Shown here: one piece after another, positions 16,470 to 23,825 of the stretch | How the letters are laid out: each line of letters opens with the position of its first letter | Position numbering within the stretch: position 1 is the stretch's first letter | Assembly (NCBI GenBank): GCA_023512435.1 | Contig: JAILZP010000003.1 | Span: 62,001 to 126,000 of the forward strand | Source: Peptococcaceae bacterium | GTDB taxonomy: Bacteria > Bacillota > Desulfotomaculia > Desulfotomaculales > Desulfocucumaceae | Reading direction: 5' to 3' | Length of the DNA: 64,000 nt | Notes under the pieces: generated by a model | Told to the model about the DNA's origin: nothing | Database searches by the model: none | What the model saw: the letters and a program-made list of their open reading frames with translations, nothing else | Translations under genes and position numbers: made by a program

Positions 16470-16485
16470 TGCAAGTCCCGTTCCT
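16470..16485 (-). promoter_or_regulatory. sigma-54 promoter for the hydantoinase gene
   Basis: AGGAACGGGACTTGCA on the minus strand has GG and GC 12 nt apart and an exact TTGCA. The transcript would start near 16459, about 55 nt before the ATG. Confidence 0.55.
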
Positions 16486-16668
16486 TTGGAAAGGAGGGGC
16501 GGGATTTACCGCTTCCGAAACGGTTAAATCCTTAAGTGACCAGTTTCTTTCAGGGGTTAAATGGAAAGAAGGACCCCGGCCGGGGACCCTTGGCCGGGTT
16601 TCCCGGTACAAAACCTTACCGGCGCACAGATTTTTAAAACCTTACAGGTCCGGTCCTGAACGGTCCTG

Positions 16669-16688
16669 CCGGTACTTTTCCGTACCGG
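16669..16688. terminator. inverted repeat after the activator gene
   Basis: CCGGTAC and GTACCGG flank a 6-nt loop just beyond the activator stop. The rest of the 16406-16709 gap holds a second GC palindrome (CCCCGGCCGGGG near 16575), two copies of AAAACCTTAC(C/A)GG and two of CGGTCCTG, but no gene. Confidence 0.45.
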
Positions 16689-16709
16689 ATTGCCGCCGCC
16701 AGTTCCGGG

Positions 16710-18416
16710 TTAGAGGTTGTATTTTTGGGCCTTGCGGATCACGGTGGGGTGGGAGACGCCGAGAATTTTGGCCGCCTTCCGGGTGCTGCCGAACAGCTGA
16801 AGGGCCTTGGCGATAAGCTTCCTTTCCAGGATCTCGGAGGCCGTCCTAAGGGGGATCGGGTTTTTAAGGTCGATGCTGAATCCCGAGGTGTCCACGCCTT
16901 CGTTGTTAAAGGGCAGGTGATGGAGGCCGATGATTTCTTCATCGTTAATTATTATCAGGCGCTCGATGACGTTTTCCATTTCCCGCACGTTGCCGGGCCA
17001 GTTGTAGAGTTCAAAGGCCAGCAGCACGTCGGGCTCGAAGCGCTTGTTGGTCTTGTACTTGGCGTTGAACTTCTCCAGAAAGTGAATGGCCAGGGGGATT
17101 ATGTCATCGGTGCGCTCCCTCAGGGGCGGTATGTTAATGGGCACAACGTTCAGGCGGTAGAACAGGTCGGCCCGGAAAAGGCCGTTCTTTACCATTTCCC
17201 CCAGGTCCCGGTTGGTGGCCGAGATTATGCGCACGTCAAACTTAATCGGAGTGGTGCCGCCGATCCGGAAGATCTGGCGTTCCTGAATGGCCCGCAACAG
17301 CTTTACCTGCAAGTTCAGGGGCATCTCGCCGATTTCGTCCAGCAGCAGGGTCCCCCCGTTGCAGAGCTCGAAGTAGCCCATTTTACCCCCGCTCCTGGCA
17401 CCCGTGAAGGCACCTCCCTCGTAGCCGAAAAGCTCCGATTCCAGCAGGGTTTCCGGTATGGCACCGCAGTTTATCTGGAAAAATGATTTCCGGGCGCGGG
17501 GGCTGGCCTTGTGAATTATCTTCACGATGATCTCCTTGCCCACGCCCGACTCTCCGGTGATCAGGACGTTGGAATCCACCTTGGCCACTTTCAGGGCGAG
17601 TTCAAATATATGCTGCATGGCCCGGCTTTTATAGACCAGCTCGCCGTGCAGCAGCTGCTTCGCCCTCAATTCCTTCAGCTCCAGCTTGTCCCTGTTTTGT
17701 TCGCACTCATCCAGTTCCTTCAGTATGTTCAATTCGTTCAAATCCCGGATGTTGCACACCACCCGGCTTACATTTCCTTTTTTGTCTAAGACCGGGCTTC
17801 CCGTGATGAGGATTTCCTTGCCTGTCCTGATGCGCTGGACGATGGTCACCGGCTTTTTTTGTTCTATCACCATCAAGGCAACGGCCCTGGACACCGTCCC
17901 CTCCTCCTGCAGGTCCCGGACATTTCTGCCCACGTTGTTGTTCTTTCTTGAAAGGCCGGTTATCCGCTCGTAGCTTTTGTTTACCCTGAGCAAGGTGCCC
18001 TCGCTGTCAATAATGCCTATTCCGTCGTAGAAGGATTCCATTATATCTTCCAGCTCTTTATTCTGGGCCTTGATGCGGCTGTTTTCAACCATCAGCGATT
18101 CCAGCTGCGACACGTCCTGGATAACGGCCGCGGCGCCGTTCAAGGTGTTTTCCTTATACAGAGGGAAAAAACTGGCGTTCACCATGTGGTTGTTTAGTTT
18201 TCTCATTATCTGGCACTTTGGCCGGCCGGTCTTCAGGACTTCAATTATGTCCGGCCCGATCTCCGGAAGCTTGACTTCCACCCTTTGGTTGATTAACTTT
18301 TTGGCCTGCCTGCCGGTAATGCTTTCGGCCCGTCTGTTGCAGAAAACTATATCGGCACAGGTATTGGTGATTACCACGGCCTCGTTCAGTTCGTTCAGGA
18401 AATCAAGCTCCAGCAT
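16710..18416 (-). CDS. sigma-54-dependent activator with two PAS domains (no receiver)
   Basis: A 568-residue enhancer-binding protein. Two PAS domains occupy about residues 5-110 and 120-235. The AAA+ domain starts near 255 with Walker A G-E-S-G-V-G-K-E, the sigma-54 contact loop G-A-F-T-G-A, Walker B G-G-T-L-L-L-D-E-I-G-E-M-P and the arginine motif F-R-A-D-L-F-Y-R-L-N. A TyrR-like helix-turn-helix ends the protein (R-K-A-A-K-I-L-G-V-S-H-P-T-V). Lacking a receiver, it probably senses a small molecule through PAS. It lies between the hydantoinase and the 2-oxoacid oxidoreductase cluster, both with sigma-54 promoters, and is the likely activator of several promoters in this window. The ATG has GGAGGG upstream. 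Confidence 0.92.
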   Translation of the reverse strand: MLELDFLNELNEAVVITNTCADIVFCNRRAESITGRQAKKLINQRVEVKLPEIGPDIIEVLKTGRPKCQIMRKLNNHMVNASFFPLYKENTLNGAAAVIQDVSQLESLMVENSRIKAQNKELEDIMESFYDGIGIIDSEGTLLRVNKSYERITGLSRKNNNVGRNVRDLQEEGTVSRAVALMVIEQKKPVTIVQRIRTGKEILITGSPVLDKKGNVSRVVCNIRDLNELNILKELDECEQNRDKLELKELRAKQLLHGELVYKSRAMQHIFELALKVAKVDSNVLITGESGVGKEIIVKIIHKASPRARKSFFQINCGAIPETLLESELFGYEGGAFTGARSGGKMGYFELCNGGTLLLDEIGEMPLNLQVKLLRAIQERQIFRIGGTTPIKFDVRIISATNRDLGEMVKNGLFRADLFYRLNVVPINIPPLRERTDDIIPLAIHFLEKFNAKYKTNKRFEPDVLLAFELYNWPGNVREMENVIERLIIINDEEIIGLHHLPFNNEGVDTSGFSIDLKNPIPLRTASEILERKLIAKALQLFGSTRKAAKILGVSHPTVIRKAQKYNL

Positions 18417-18575
18417 ATCATTCCCTCCGTTAAAATATATTTTATGTCATATATGCAAGAATTTTCAGATATTCAACGCGGCGGTACACTGTTGAACCGG
18501 TGGAGAAAACACCCATTTCCTAGTAATACGCAAGTTCTTTAATAATTGTATTTGAAGACTGAACCTTCTGGCAAA

Positions 18576-18593
18576 TGGTAAATTTTTATACCA
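18576..18593. promoter_or_regulatory. TGGTA-N8-TACCA inverted repeat
   Basis: TGGTAAATTTTTATACCA lies in the 364-nt gap between the activator and the oxidoreductase cluster. It is followed by CCCCGG, and the string TACCACCCCGG recurs upstream of the hybrid cluster protein gene. It may be a regulator site. Confidence 0.35.
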
Positions 18594-18707
18594 CCCCGGC
18601 CGGGGCGCCGCGGAATTATAACTGTAAAGAAACATCAGCATTTTTAAAACCTTCATAATTCAATGATATCGTGTCGCAATTCATTCCGGTCAGGATTGCC
18701 TCCTTCC

Positions 18708-18723
18708 TGGAACTAAGTTTGCA
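18708..18723 (+). promoter_or_regulatory. sigma-54 promoter for the padE-like operon
   Basis: TGGAACTAAGTTTGCA fits the -24/-12 consensus with exact 12-nt spacing. It would start transcripts about 45 nt before the first gene. Confidence 0.65.
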
Positions 18724-18735
18724 AGAAGTATACCC
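18720..18735 (-). promoter_or_regulatory. sigma-54-like promoter facing the activator gene
   Basis: GGGTATACTTCTTGCA on the minus strand has correct spacing and shares its TGCA with the opposite-strand promoter. It would give a leader near 290 nt, which suggests autoregulation or an unused site. Confidence 0.4.
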
Positions 18736-18780
18736 CAGACTCCCTTGTTTCTAATTTCTGCATTTTGGGAGGTGTGATCA

Positions 18781-19323
18781 TTGCTGCAGTTCAAGATTCA
18801 GGGACGGGGCGGCCAGGGGGCGCAGAAGGCCGCCGAGATATTAGCCGAGGCCTTTTTCAGGGAGGGGAAATACATTCAGGCCTACGCTACATACGGGGGA
18901 GCCAGACGGGGTACCCCCGTCAGTTCTTTTGTCCGGGTGGATGATAAGCCGATCAGGCTGCGCTGCGACATCGAGAACCCCGACGTGATCGTATGCTTTG
19001 ATCCCAGCCTGCTTACCGGCGCCCTGCTGCAGGGGGCCGGGGAAGATACCCTTTTGCTGATCAATTCCGCCAGTGCGCCGGACCATTTTGCTTCCCTGGG
19101 GAACTTCAGAATCTCCACCGTTGACGCAGTCACCATCGCCCATGCCAATGACCTGGGACGGATCGTCAACACCACCCTGGTGGGCGCTTTCGCCGGCCTG
19201 GTGAATAAACCCGACCTGGATATTCTGATCCGGGTAATAAGAGAAAAAAGTCCCGCCAAGGTCGATCAAAACGTAAAGGCCTTTTTGGAGGGTTATCGCG
19301 CGGTGACGGGAGGGATGAATTAA
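18781..19323 (+). CDS. 2-oxoacid:acceptor oxidoreductase gamma subunit (PadE-like)
   Basis: A 180-residue gamma subunit of the pyruvate/2-ketoisovalerate ferredoxin oxidoreductase family, with the N-terminal G-R-G-G-Q-G-A signature and Y-A-T-Y-G-G-A-R-R-G. The start is TTG at 18781 behind GGGAGGTG. It opens a four-gene operon in the order gamma, FAD/ferredoxin fusion, alpha, beta. Phenylglyoxylate dehydrogenase of Aromatoleum (PadEFGHI) has these same parts, including an NAD-linked flavoprotein not found in ordinary pyruvate oxidoreductases. Next to PadBCD-like genes, phenylglyoxylate is a good substrate candidate; pyruvate or an aryl pyruvate remains possible. Confidence 0.85.
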   Translation: MLQFKIQGRGGQGAQKAAEILAEAFFREGKYIQAYATYGGARRGTPVSSFVRVDDKPIRLRCDIENPDVIVCFDPSLLTGALLQGAGEDTLLLINSASAPDHFASLGNFRISTVDAVTIAHANDLGRIVNTTLVGAFAGLVNKPDLDILIRVIREKSPAKVDQNVKAFLEGYRAVTGGMN

Positions 19324-19324
19324 A

Positions 19325-20986
19325 ATGTGCGCAGTGGCAAAGGAGATTCCACCCGTATGGACCACCGGGTGGACGGAAGAACTGAGCACCGGCACCTGGC
19401 GCAGCGCCACCCCGGTGCATGAGGAACGGCCCTCTCCCTGCAAGAATGCCTGCCCGGCCGGGGGAAACATACCCCTTTGGATCCAGCAGGTCAGGGAGGG
19501 TCAATACCATTCGGCCTGGCTGACCCTGGTGGCCAACAATCCGTTTCCGGCGGTGACCGGCCGGGTCTGCCACCACCCCTGCGAGGTTTCCTGCAACCGC
19601 GGGGAATACGACGGTGCGGTGACGGTCAACGCCCTGGAGCAGTTTGTCGGCGACCTGGCTCTCAAGGAAGGGTGGCCGCTGCCCGGCCCGGAAAACAATA
19701 AGGACGCCCGGGTGGCGGTGATCGGCAGCGGCCCGGCCGGGCTGTCCTGTGCCTATCAACTGCGCCGGCGGGGGTACCGGGTAACGGTGTTTGAGGCCCA
19801 GCCGGAACCGGGAGGGGTGATGCGCTACGGCATACCGGCATACCGGCTGCCCAAGGAGATAGTGGCCGGGGAGGTAAACCGCCTGCTGGCCACGGGTATC
19901 GAACTGCGCACCGGCACCGTCGTCCGGGGAGAGGACCTGGATTCCCTGAGGAAAGAATTTGCCGCCCTGTGCCTGGCCACGGGGGCGCCCCGGGCGAAAG
20001 TGCTGCCGCAGTTTAACCCCGCCGGCGGAAGGGTGATCAGCGGACTGGACTTCCTCGGCCGGGTGAACCGGAACGATATCCCCGCCATCGGCCGGCAGGT
20101 GGCGGTCATCGGCGGGGGCAGCGTGGCCATGGACGTGGCCAGGACGGCCCGCCGGCTGGGCAGCCAGGTCAAGGTCCTGGCCCTGGAAGACGGGCATAAC
20201 CTGCCGGCCCAAGCCCAGGAAGTGCAGGAGGCCCTGGAGGAAGGCGTGATTATCCGGGGCGGGGTGATGGTGAGGGAAGCGGCCGAAGAAGGAGGCATCC
20301 TCAACCTGACCTGCGACAAGGTGGTCCTGGACCCCTCGGCCCCGCCCGGGGTCTTAAAGCCCATTGTCATTCCCGGGGTCAGCTTCCAGGTTTCCGCCGA
20401 CACGGTGATCCTGGCGGTGGGGCAGGACCCCGACCTGGATGGTTTTCCCGTCAGGCAGGGAGAAAACCGGGTGATTGAAGTTGATCACTGCCAGGCCACC
20501 AGCGGGGCCGGGATATTTGCCTGCGGCGACGCGGCCAGTACAGATCGCTTTGTGTCGGCGGCCATAGGCGGCGGCAAGCGGGCGGTGCTGGGCATAGAAC
20601 GCTATTTGGAGGGCCGTGGCGGGAACTGCGGCGGTGAACCGGTTCCCGATGAGGTTTCTTTTAAAGAGATAAATACCTTTTACTTCCCCGTTGCCGCCAG
20701 GGTTGAAAGAAAAGCGGCGGATCCCGTGAAGAGGTTACAGGACTTCAGGGAGGCGAGGGTGGCTCTGACTGAAGAGGAGGCCCGGGCCCAGGCCCATCGC
20801 TGCTTCAGCTGCGGCCACTGCCTCAAGTGCGACAATTGCTACTACTATTGCCCGGACATGGCCGTGATCAGGGAAACCCTCCCCGAAAAGCTTTACGGTA
20901 TTCAGGACCGGTACTGCAAGGGGTGCGGCCTGTGCGTGGAGGAATGTCCCCGGGGAGCCATAGTGCTGAAAGAGGTGAGAAGATGA
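19325..20986 (+). CDS. FAD/NAD(P)-binding oxidoreductase fused to a 2[4Fe-4S] ferredoxin (PadH-PadF-like fusion)
   Basis: A 553-residue protein with three parts. The N-terminal region is GltD-like, with cysteines in C-K-N-A-C-P-A-G and C-H-H-P-C-E-V-S-C for Fe-S clusters. The middle has an FAD fold (V-I-G-S-G-P-A-G-L-S-C-A) and an NAD(P) fold (V-I-G-G-G-S-V-A-M-D-V-A-R). The C-terminal 90 residues form a 2[4Fe-4S] ferredoxin (C-F-S-C-G-H-C-L-K-C-D-N-C, C-K-G-C-G-L-C). In phenylglyoxylate dehydrogenase the flavoprotein and delta ferredoxin are separate subunits; here they are one chain. The role is to pass electrons from the TPP subunit to NAD(P). The stop overlaps the next ATG by 4 nt. Confidence 0.85.
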   Translation: MCAVAKEIPPVWTTGWTEELSTGTWRSATPVHEERPSPCKNACPAGGNIPLWIQQVREGQYHSAWLTLVANNPFPAVTGRVCHHPCEVSCNRGEYDGAVTVNALEQFVGDLALKEGWPLPGPENNKDARVAVIGSGPAGLSCAYQLRRRGYRVTVFEAQPEPGGVMRYGIPAYRLPKEIVAGEVNRLLATGIELRTGTVVRGEDLDSLRKEFAALCLATGAPRAKVLPQFNPAGGRVISGLDFLGRVNRNDIPAIGRQVAVIGGGSVAMDVARTARRLGSQVKVLALEDGHNLPAQAQEVQEALEEGVIIRGGVMVREAAEEGGILNLTCDKVVLDPSAPPGVLKPIVIPGVSFQVSADTVILAVGQDPDLDGFPVRQGENRVIEVDHCQATSGAGIFACGDAASTDRFVSAAIGGGKRAVLGIERYLEGRGGNCGGEPVPDEVSFKEINTFYFPVAARVERKAADPVKRLQDFREARVALTEEEARAQAHRCFSCGHCLKCDNCYYYCPDMAVIRETLPEKLYGIQDRYCKGCGLCVEECPRGAIVLKEVRR

Positions 20987-22140
20987 GTGCAGGATCTGCC
21001 CGCATGCTGCTCAACGGCAACCATGCCGCCGCATACGGCGTTAAGCTGGCCCGGCCCAAGGTGGTGCCGGTCTATCCCATCACGCCGCAGACTCCCATTC
21101 TGGAAAAGATCTCCGAGTTTCAGGCCCGGGGAGAAATGGAAGTGGACATCATGACCATGGAGTCCGAGCACTCCGCCATGGCGGCCTGCATCACGGCCTC
21201 CCTGGCCGGGGTGAGGGTCTTCACCGCCACCGCCTCCCAGGGGCTGATGCTGATGCATGAAATGCTGCACTATGCCTCGGGCGCCCAGGCTCCCATCGTC
21301 ATGTGCAACGTCAACCGGACCATCGGGTCCCCGTGGGGCTTCTGGCCGGACCAGACCGACAGCCTGGCCCAGAGGGACACCGGCTGGATCCAGTATTACT
21401 GCGAAAACCCCCAGGAATCCCTGGACACGGTCCTGCAGGCCTTCCGGGTGGCCGAAAAAGTGCTTTTGCCGGCCATGGTCATTCACGAAGCCTTTTACGT
21501 TTCCCATGCCCTGGAGGTGGTGGAGGTGCCGGACCGGGAGGTGGCCGACCGCTACCTTCCGCCCTTCGACCCGCCCCACCGGCTGGACCCGGAGATTGGC
21601 GAGTCCTGGGGCAACGTGGTCAACCAGGATATGTTTTACCGCCACCGGAAGACCCTGGGCAGGTCCATGGACCAGGCGCTGGAGGCCGCCATTGAGGCGG
21701 ATTCCCTCTGGCAGGAACTGACCGGGCGGGGATACGGGGTGATCGAGGAGTACCGCTGCCGTGATGCCGAACTACTGATCGTCACCATGGGCTGCATGGC
21801 CGGCACGGCCAGGGAGGCCGTCGACCAGCTGCGGGAGGCCGGCGTGCCGGTAGGGCTGCTTAAAGTCAAGCTTTTCCGCCCCTTCCCGGTGGACCAGGTG
21901 CGCCGGGCACTGAAAGGAGTGCCCGGGGTGGTGGTTTTGGACCGCAACTTTGCTCCGGGTACCGGCGGCTTTCTGCACCAGGAATTGAAGGCGGCCCTGT
22001 ACGGCCTGGAGGGCGGGCCGGCGGTCCACGGCTGCCTTGCCGGGGTGGGCGGCACCAACGTTTCCCCCACTAAAATCGCCGCCCTGGCCCGGGAGGCCAT
22101 GGGCGGCAAGCCCTCAGTTTTTCCCGTCTGGAAGGGGTGA
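20983..22140 (+). CDS. 2-oxoacid:acceptor oxidoreductase alpha subunit (PadG-like)
   Basis: A 385-residue alpha subunit. Y-P-I-T-P-Q-T-P, M-E-S-E-H-S-A-M-A-A and T-A-T-A-S-Q-G-L-M-L-M-H-E are typical of the pyruvate flavodoxin/ferredoxin oxidoreductase alpha chain, which helps bind TPP and the substrate. The ATG at 20983 overlaps the upstream TGA (ATGA), with GAGGTGAGA as ribosome site. Family members differ in 2-oxoacid choice, which cannot be read safely by eye. The operon order with a NAD-linked flavoprotein favours a PadEFGHI-like enzyme converting phenylglyoxylate to benzoyl-CoA and CO2. Confidence 0.88.
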   Translation: MSAGSARMLLNGNHAAAYGVKLARPKVVPVYPITPQTPILEKISEFQARGEMEVDIMTMESEHSAMAACITASLAGVRVFTATASQGLMLMHEMLHYASGAQAPIVMCNVNRTIGSPWGFWPDQTDSLAQRDTGWIQYYCENPQESLDTVLQAFRVAEKVLLPAMVIHEAFYVSHALEVVEVPDREVADRYLPPFDPPHRLDPEIGESWGNVVNQDMFYRHRKTLGRSMDQALEAAIEADSLWQELTGRGYGVIEEYRCRDAELLIVTMGCMAGTAREAVDQLREAGVPVGLLKVKLFRPFPVDQVRRALKGVPGVVVLDRNFAPGTGGFLHQELKAALYGLEGGPAVHGCLAGVGGTNVSPTKIAALAREAMGGKPSVFPVWKG

Positions 22141-22146
22141 TTAAAA

Positions 22147-23016
22147 ATGGCATACCAGTTCGCCGAAGAAAAAGTGTTTTGTTCCGGCCACCATGCCTGT
22201 CCCGGCTGCAACGCCGCCCTGGCCATCCGCTATATAGTGAACACGCTGGGGAAAGACACCGTCGCGGTGGTGCCCCCATCTTGCATCGCCATCATATCCG
22301 GCCCACAACCCCTCAGTTCCATGCGCATACCGGTTTACCAGACCACCCTGGAGGCCAGCGCGGCTTCGGCGGCCGGCATCAAGAGGGCGCTGAAGGCCCG
22401 GGGGAAAGACCACGTCAACGTGGTGGCCATGGCCGGTGACGGGGGGACCTACGACATCGGCTTTCAGGCCCTGTCTTCGGCTGCCGAGCGCAACGAGGAC
22501 ATCATTTACATCTGCCTGGACAACGAGGGCTACATGAACACCGGGGCGCAGAAAAGCTCCTCCACGCCCTTCATGGCTTATACCACCTCGACCCCAAGCG
22601 GAAAGCCGACAGTAAAAAAGAATATAGCCGAGATAATGGCGGCCCACCGGATTCCCTATACCGCCACCGCCACCACGGGCTACCTGGACGACCTGGTGCG
22701 CAAGGTGCAGCGGGCCAAGGAAATGAAGGGCATGCGCTTTATCGTGGTGCTGATACCCTGTCTTGACGGGTGGGGCGTGGCCGACCACGAAGGGGCGAAA
22801 ATATCCCGCCTGGCGGTGCAGACCGGCATCTTCCCGCTCTACGAGGTGGAGGACGGCCGGAAGTACACCCTCAACCACGGTCCCCAGGGCATTCCGGTGG
22901 AAGCCTATTTGCGCCGCCAGAAGCGCTACAGGCACCTGACCGGGGAGCAGATCGACGAGATCCAGAGAATGGTTGACTCGGACTGGGAATACCTGAGGAC
23001 GAAGTTTGACAGTTAA
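22147..23016 (+). CDS. 2-oxoacid:acceptor oxidoreductase beta subunit, TPP-binding (PadI-like)
   Basis: A 289-residue beta subunit. The TPP motif G-D-G-G-T-Y-D-I-G runs to D-N-E-G-Y-M-N-T-G, and C-P-G-C-N-A-A-L with upstream and downstream cysteines binds a [4Fe-4S] cluster. It is the catalytic partner of the alpha subunit and decarboxylates the 2-oxoacid to an acyl-CoA. It starts 6 nt after the alpha gene stop and ends the operon before a hairpin. Strict pyruvate enzymes would normally be fused or carry different neighbours. Confidence 0.9.
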   Translation: MAYQFAEEKVFCSGHHACPGCNAALAIRYIVNTLGKDTVAVVPPSCIAIISGPQPLSSMRIPVYQTTLEASAASAAGIKRALKARGKDHVNVVAMAGDGGTYDIGFQALSSAAERNEDIIYICLDNEGYMNTGAQKSSSTPFMAYTTSTPSGKPTVKKNIAEIMAAHRIPYTATATTGYLDDLVRKVQRAKEMKGMRFIVVLIPCLDGWGVADHEGAKISRLAVQTGIFPLYEVEDGRKYTLNHGPQGIPVEAYLRRQKRYRHLTGEQIDEIQRMVDSDWEYLRTKFDS

Positions 23017-23019
23017 AAA

Positions 23020-23038
23020 CCCGGCCTTTAAGGCCGGG
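23020..23038. terminator. hairpin between convergent operons
   Basis: CCCGGCC and GGCCGGG flank a TTTAA loop, just after the beta subunit stop and before the stop of the convergent NuoG-like gene. Confidence 0.65.
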
Positions 23039-23069
23039 CCGTAAACAGCAATAAATTTTAGCCTGTATG

Positions 23070-23825
23070 TCATGTCGGCTGAATCACCAGGCCGCCCGCC
23101 AGGGCGGCCTGGAACCTTCTCCGGCAGGCGGGGCACAGTCCGGATAAGGGGCCCTCGACGGGAAACCGTTTTTGCAGCCGCCCGGCCTGCACTCCGGGGC
23201 CTATGGCGGCGCCGCAATTCCGGCAGTACGCCATTTCTATCTCTGACTGCCAGGGAAAAATCCTGATCCGCCCCCGGTCTTCCACCACTTTGATCACATT
23301 CACCGGGCATACCTGTTCGCAGGCCCGGCAGCCCAGGCAATCTGCCGGCGGCTGGTCGAAGGGGACGGCAACGCGGCGGTCACGGCCGCGCCATGCGAAG
23401 CCGATGACGTTGGCGCCCACGGCCCGGCATGCCCTTACGCACCGGCCGCACAGGATGCAGCCGGGGTCGCCGGGACGGGGGGTGAATTTAACTGCGCCCA
23501 GGTTTTCCGCCAGTTCCAAAAGCGGTTTTGCGTCGGGGCACCGGGCCAGCAGCAGCCCCAGCACCACGCGGCGGGCCCGGACCACCCTTTCGGTGCCGGT
23601 TTCCACCACCAGGTCCTCTGAGGCGGGCAGGGAGCAGGACGCAGCCAGTCCCGGCCGGCCTCCGGCCAGGATTTCCACCAGGCACAGGCGGCAGGACCCG
23701 AAATGTCCAAGCCCGGGGTGGTGGCAAAGGGCGGGGATGTGGATGCCCCCGGCCAGTGCCGCCTGCAACACCGTTTCACCGCTCCTGAAATTTACAGCCA
23801 GGCCGTTGATGATCATCTCAGGCAC
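23070..23825 (-). CDS. NuoG N-terminal-like iron-sulfur subunit with C-terminal zinc ribbon
   Basis: A 251-residue protein like the N-terminus of NuoG, HydA or BfuA. It has a plant-type [2Fe-2S] domain (C-H-H-P-G-L-G, C-R-L-C) and a two-cluster ferredoxin domain (C-I-L-C-G-R-C, C-L-G-C-R-A-C). The usual histidine-ligated cluster is not evident. An extra C-terminal part carries C-R-N-C and C-P-A-C pairs, like a zinc ribbon. The GTG start overlaps the NuoF-like stop. With the NuoE- and NuoF-like proteins it should link the aldehyde oxidoreductase to NAD(H), possibly with electron bifurcation as in Bfu-type modules. It is last in its operon. Confidence 0.82.
   Translation of the reverse strand: MPEMIINGLAVNFRSGETVLQAALAGGIHIPALCHHPGLGHFGSCRLCLVEILAGGRPGLAASCSLPASEDLVVETGTERVVRARRVVLGLLLARCPDAKPLLELAENLGAVKFTPRPGDPGCILCGRCVRACRAVGANVIGFAWRGRDRRVAVPFDQPPADCLGCRACEQVCPVNVIKVVEDRGRIRIFPWQSEIEMAYCRNCGAAIGPGVQAGRLQKRFPVEGPLSGLCPACRRRFQAALAGGLVIQPT

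Noticed and set aside
15011-16816. A 601-codon open frame on the plus strand opposite the hydantoinase and activator end
   Set aside because: It is a GC-rich antisense shadow. The minus-strand hydantoinase has all its catalytic motifs, while this frame has no recognisable domain and a low-complexity His/Gly-rich composition.
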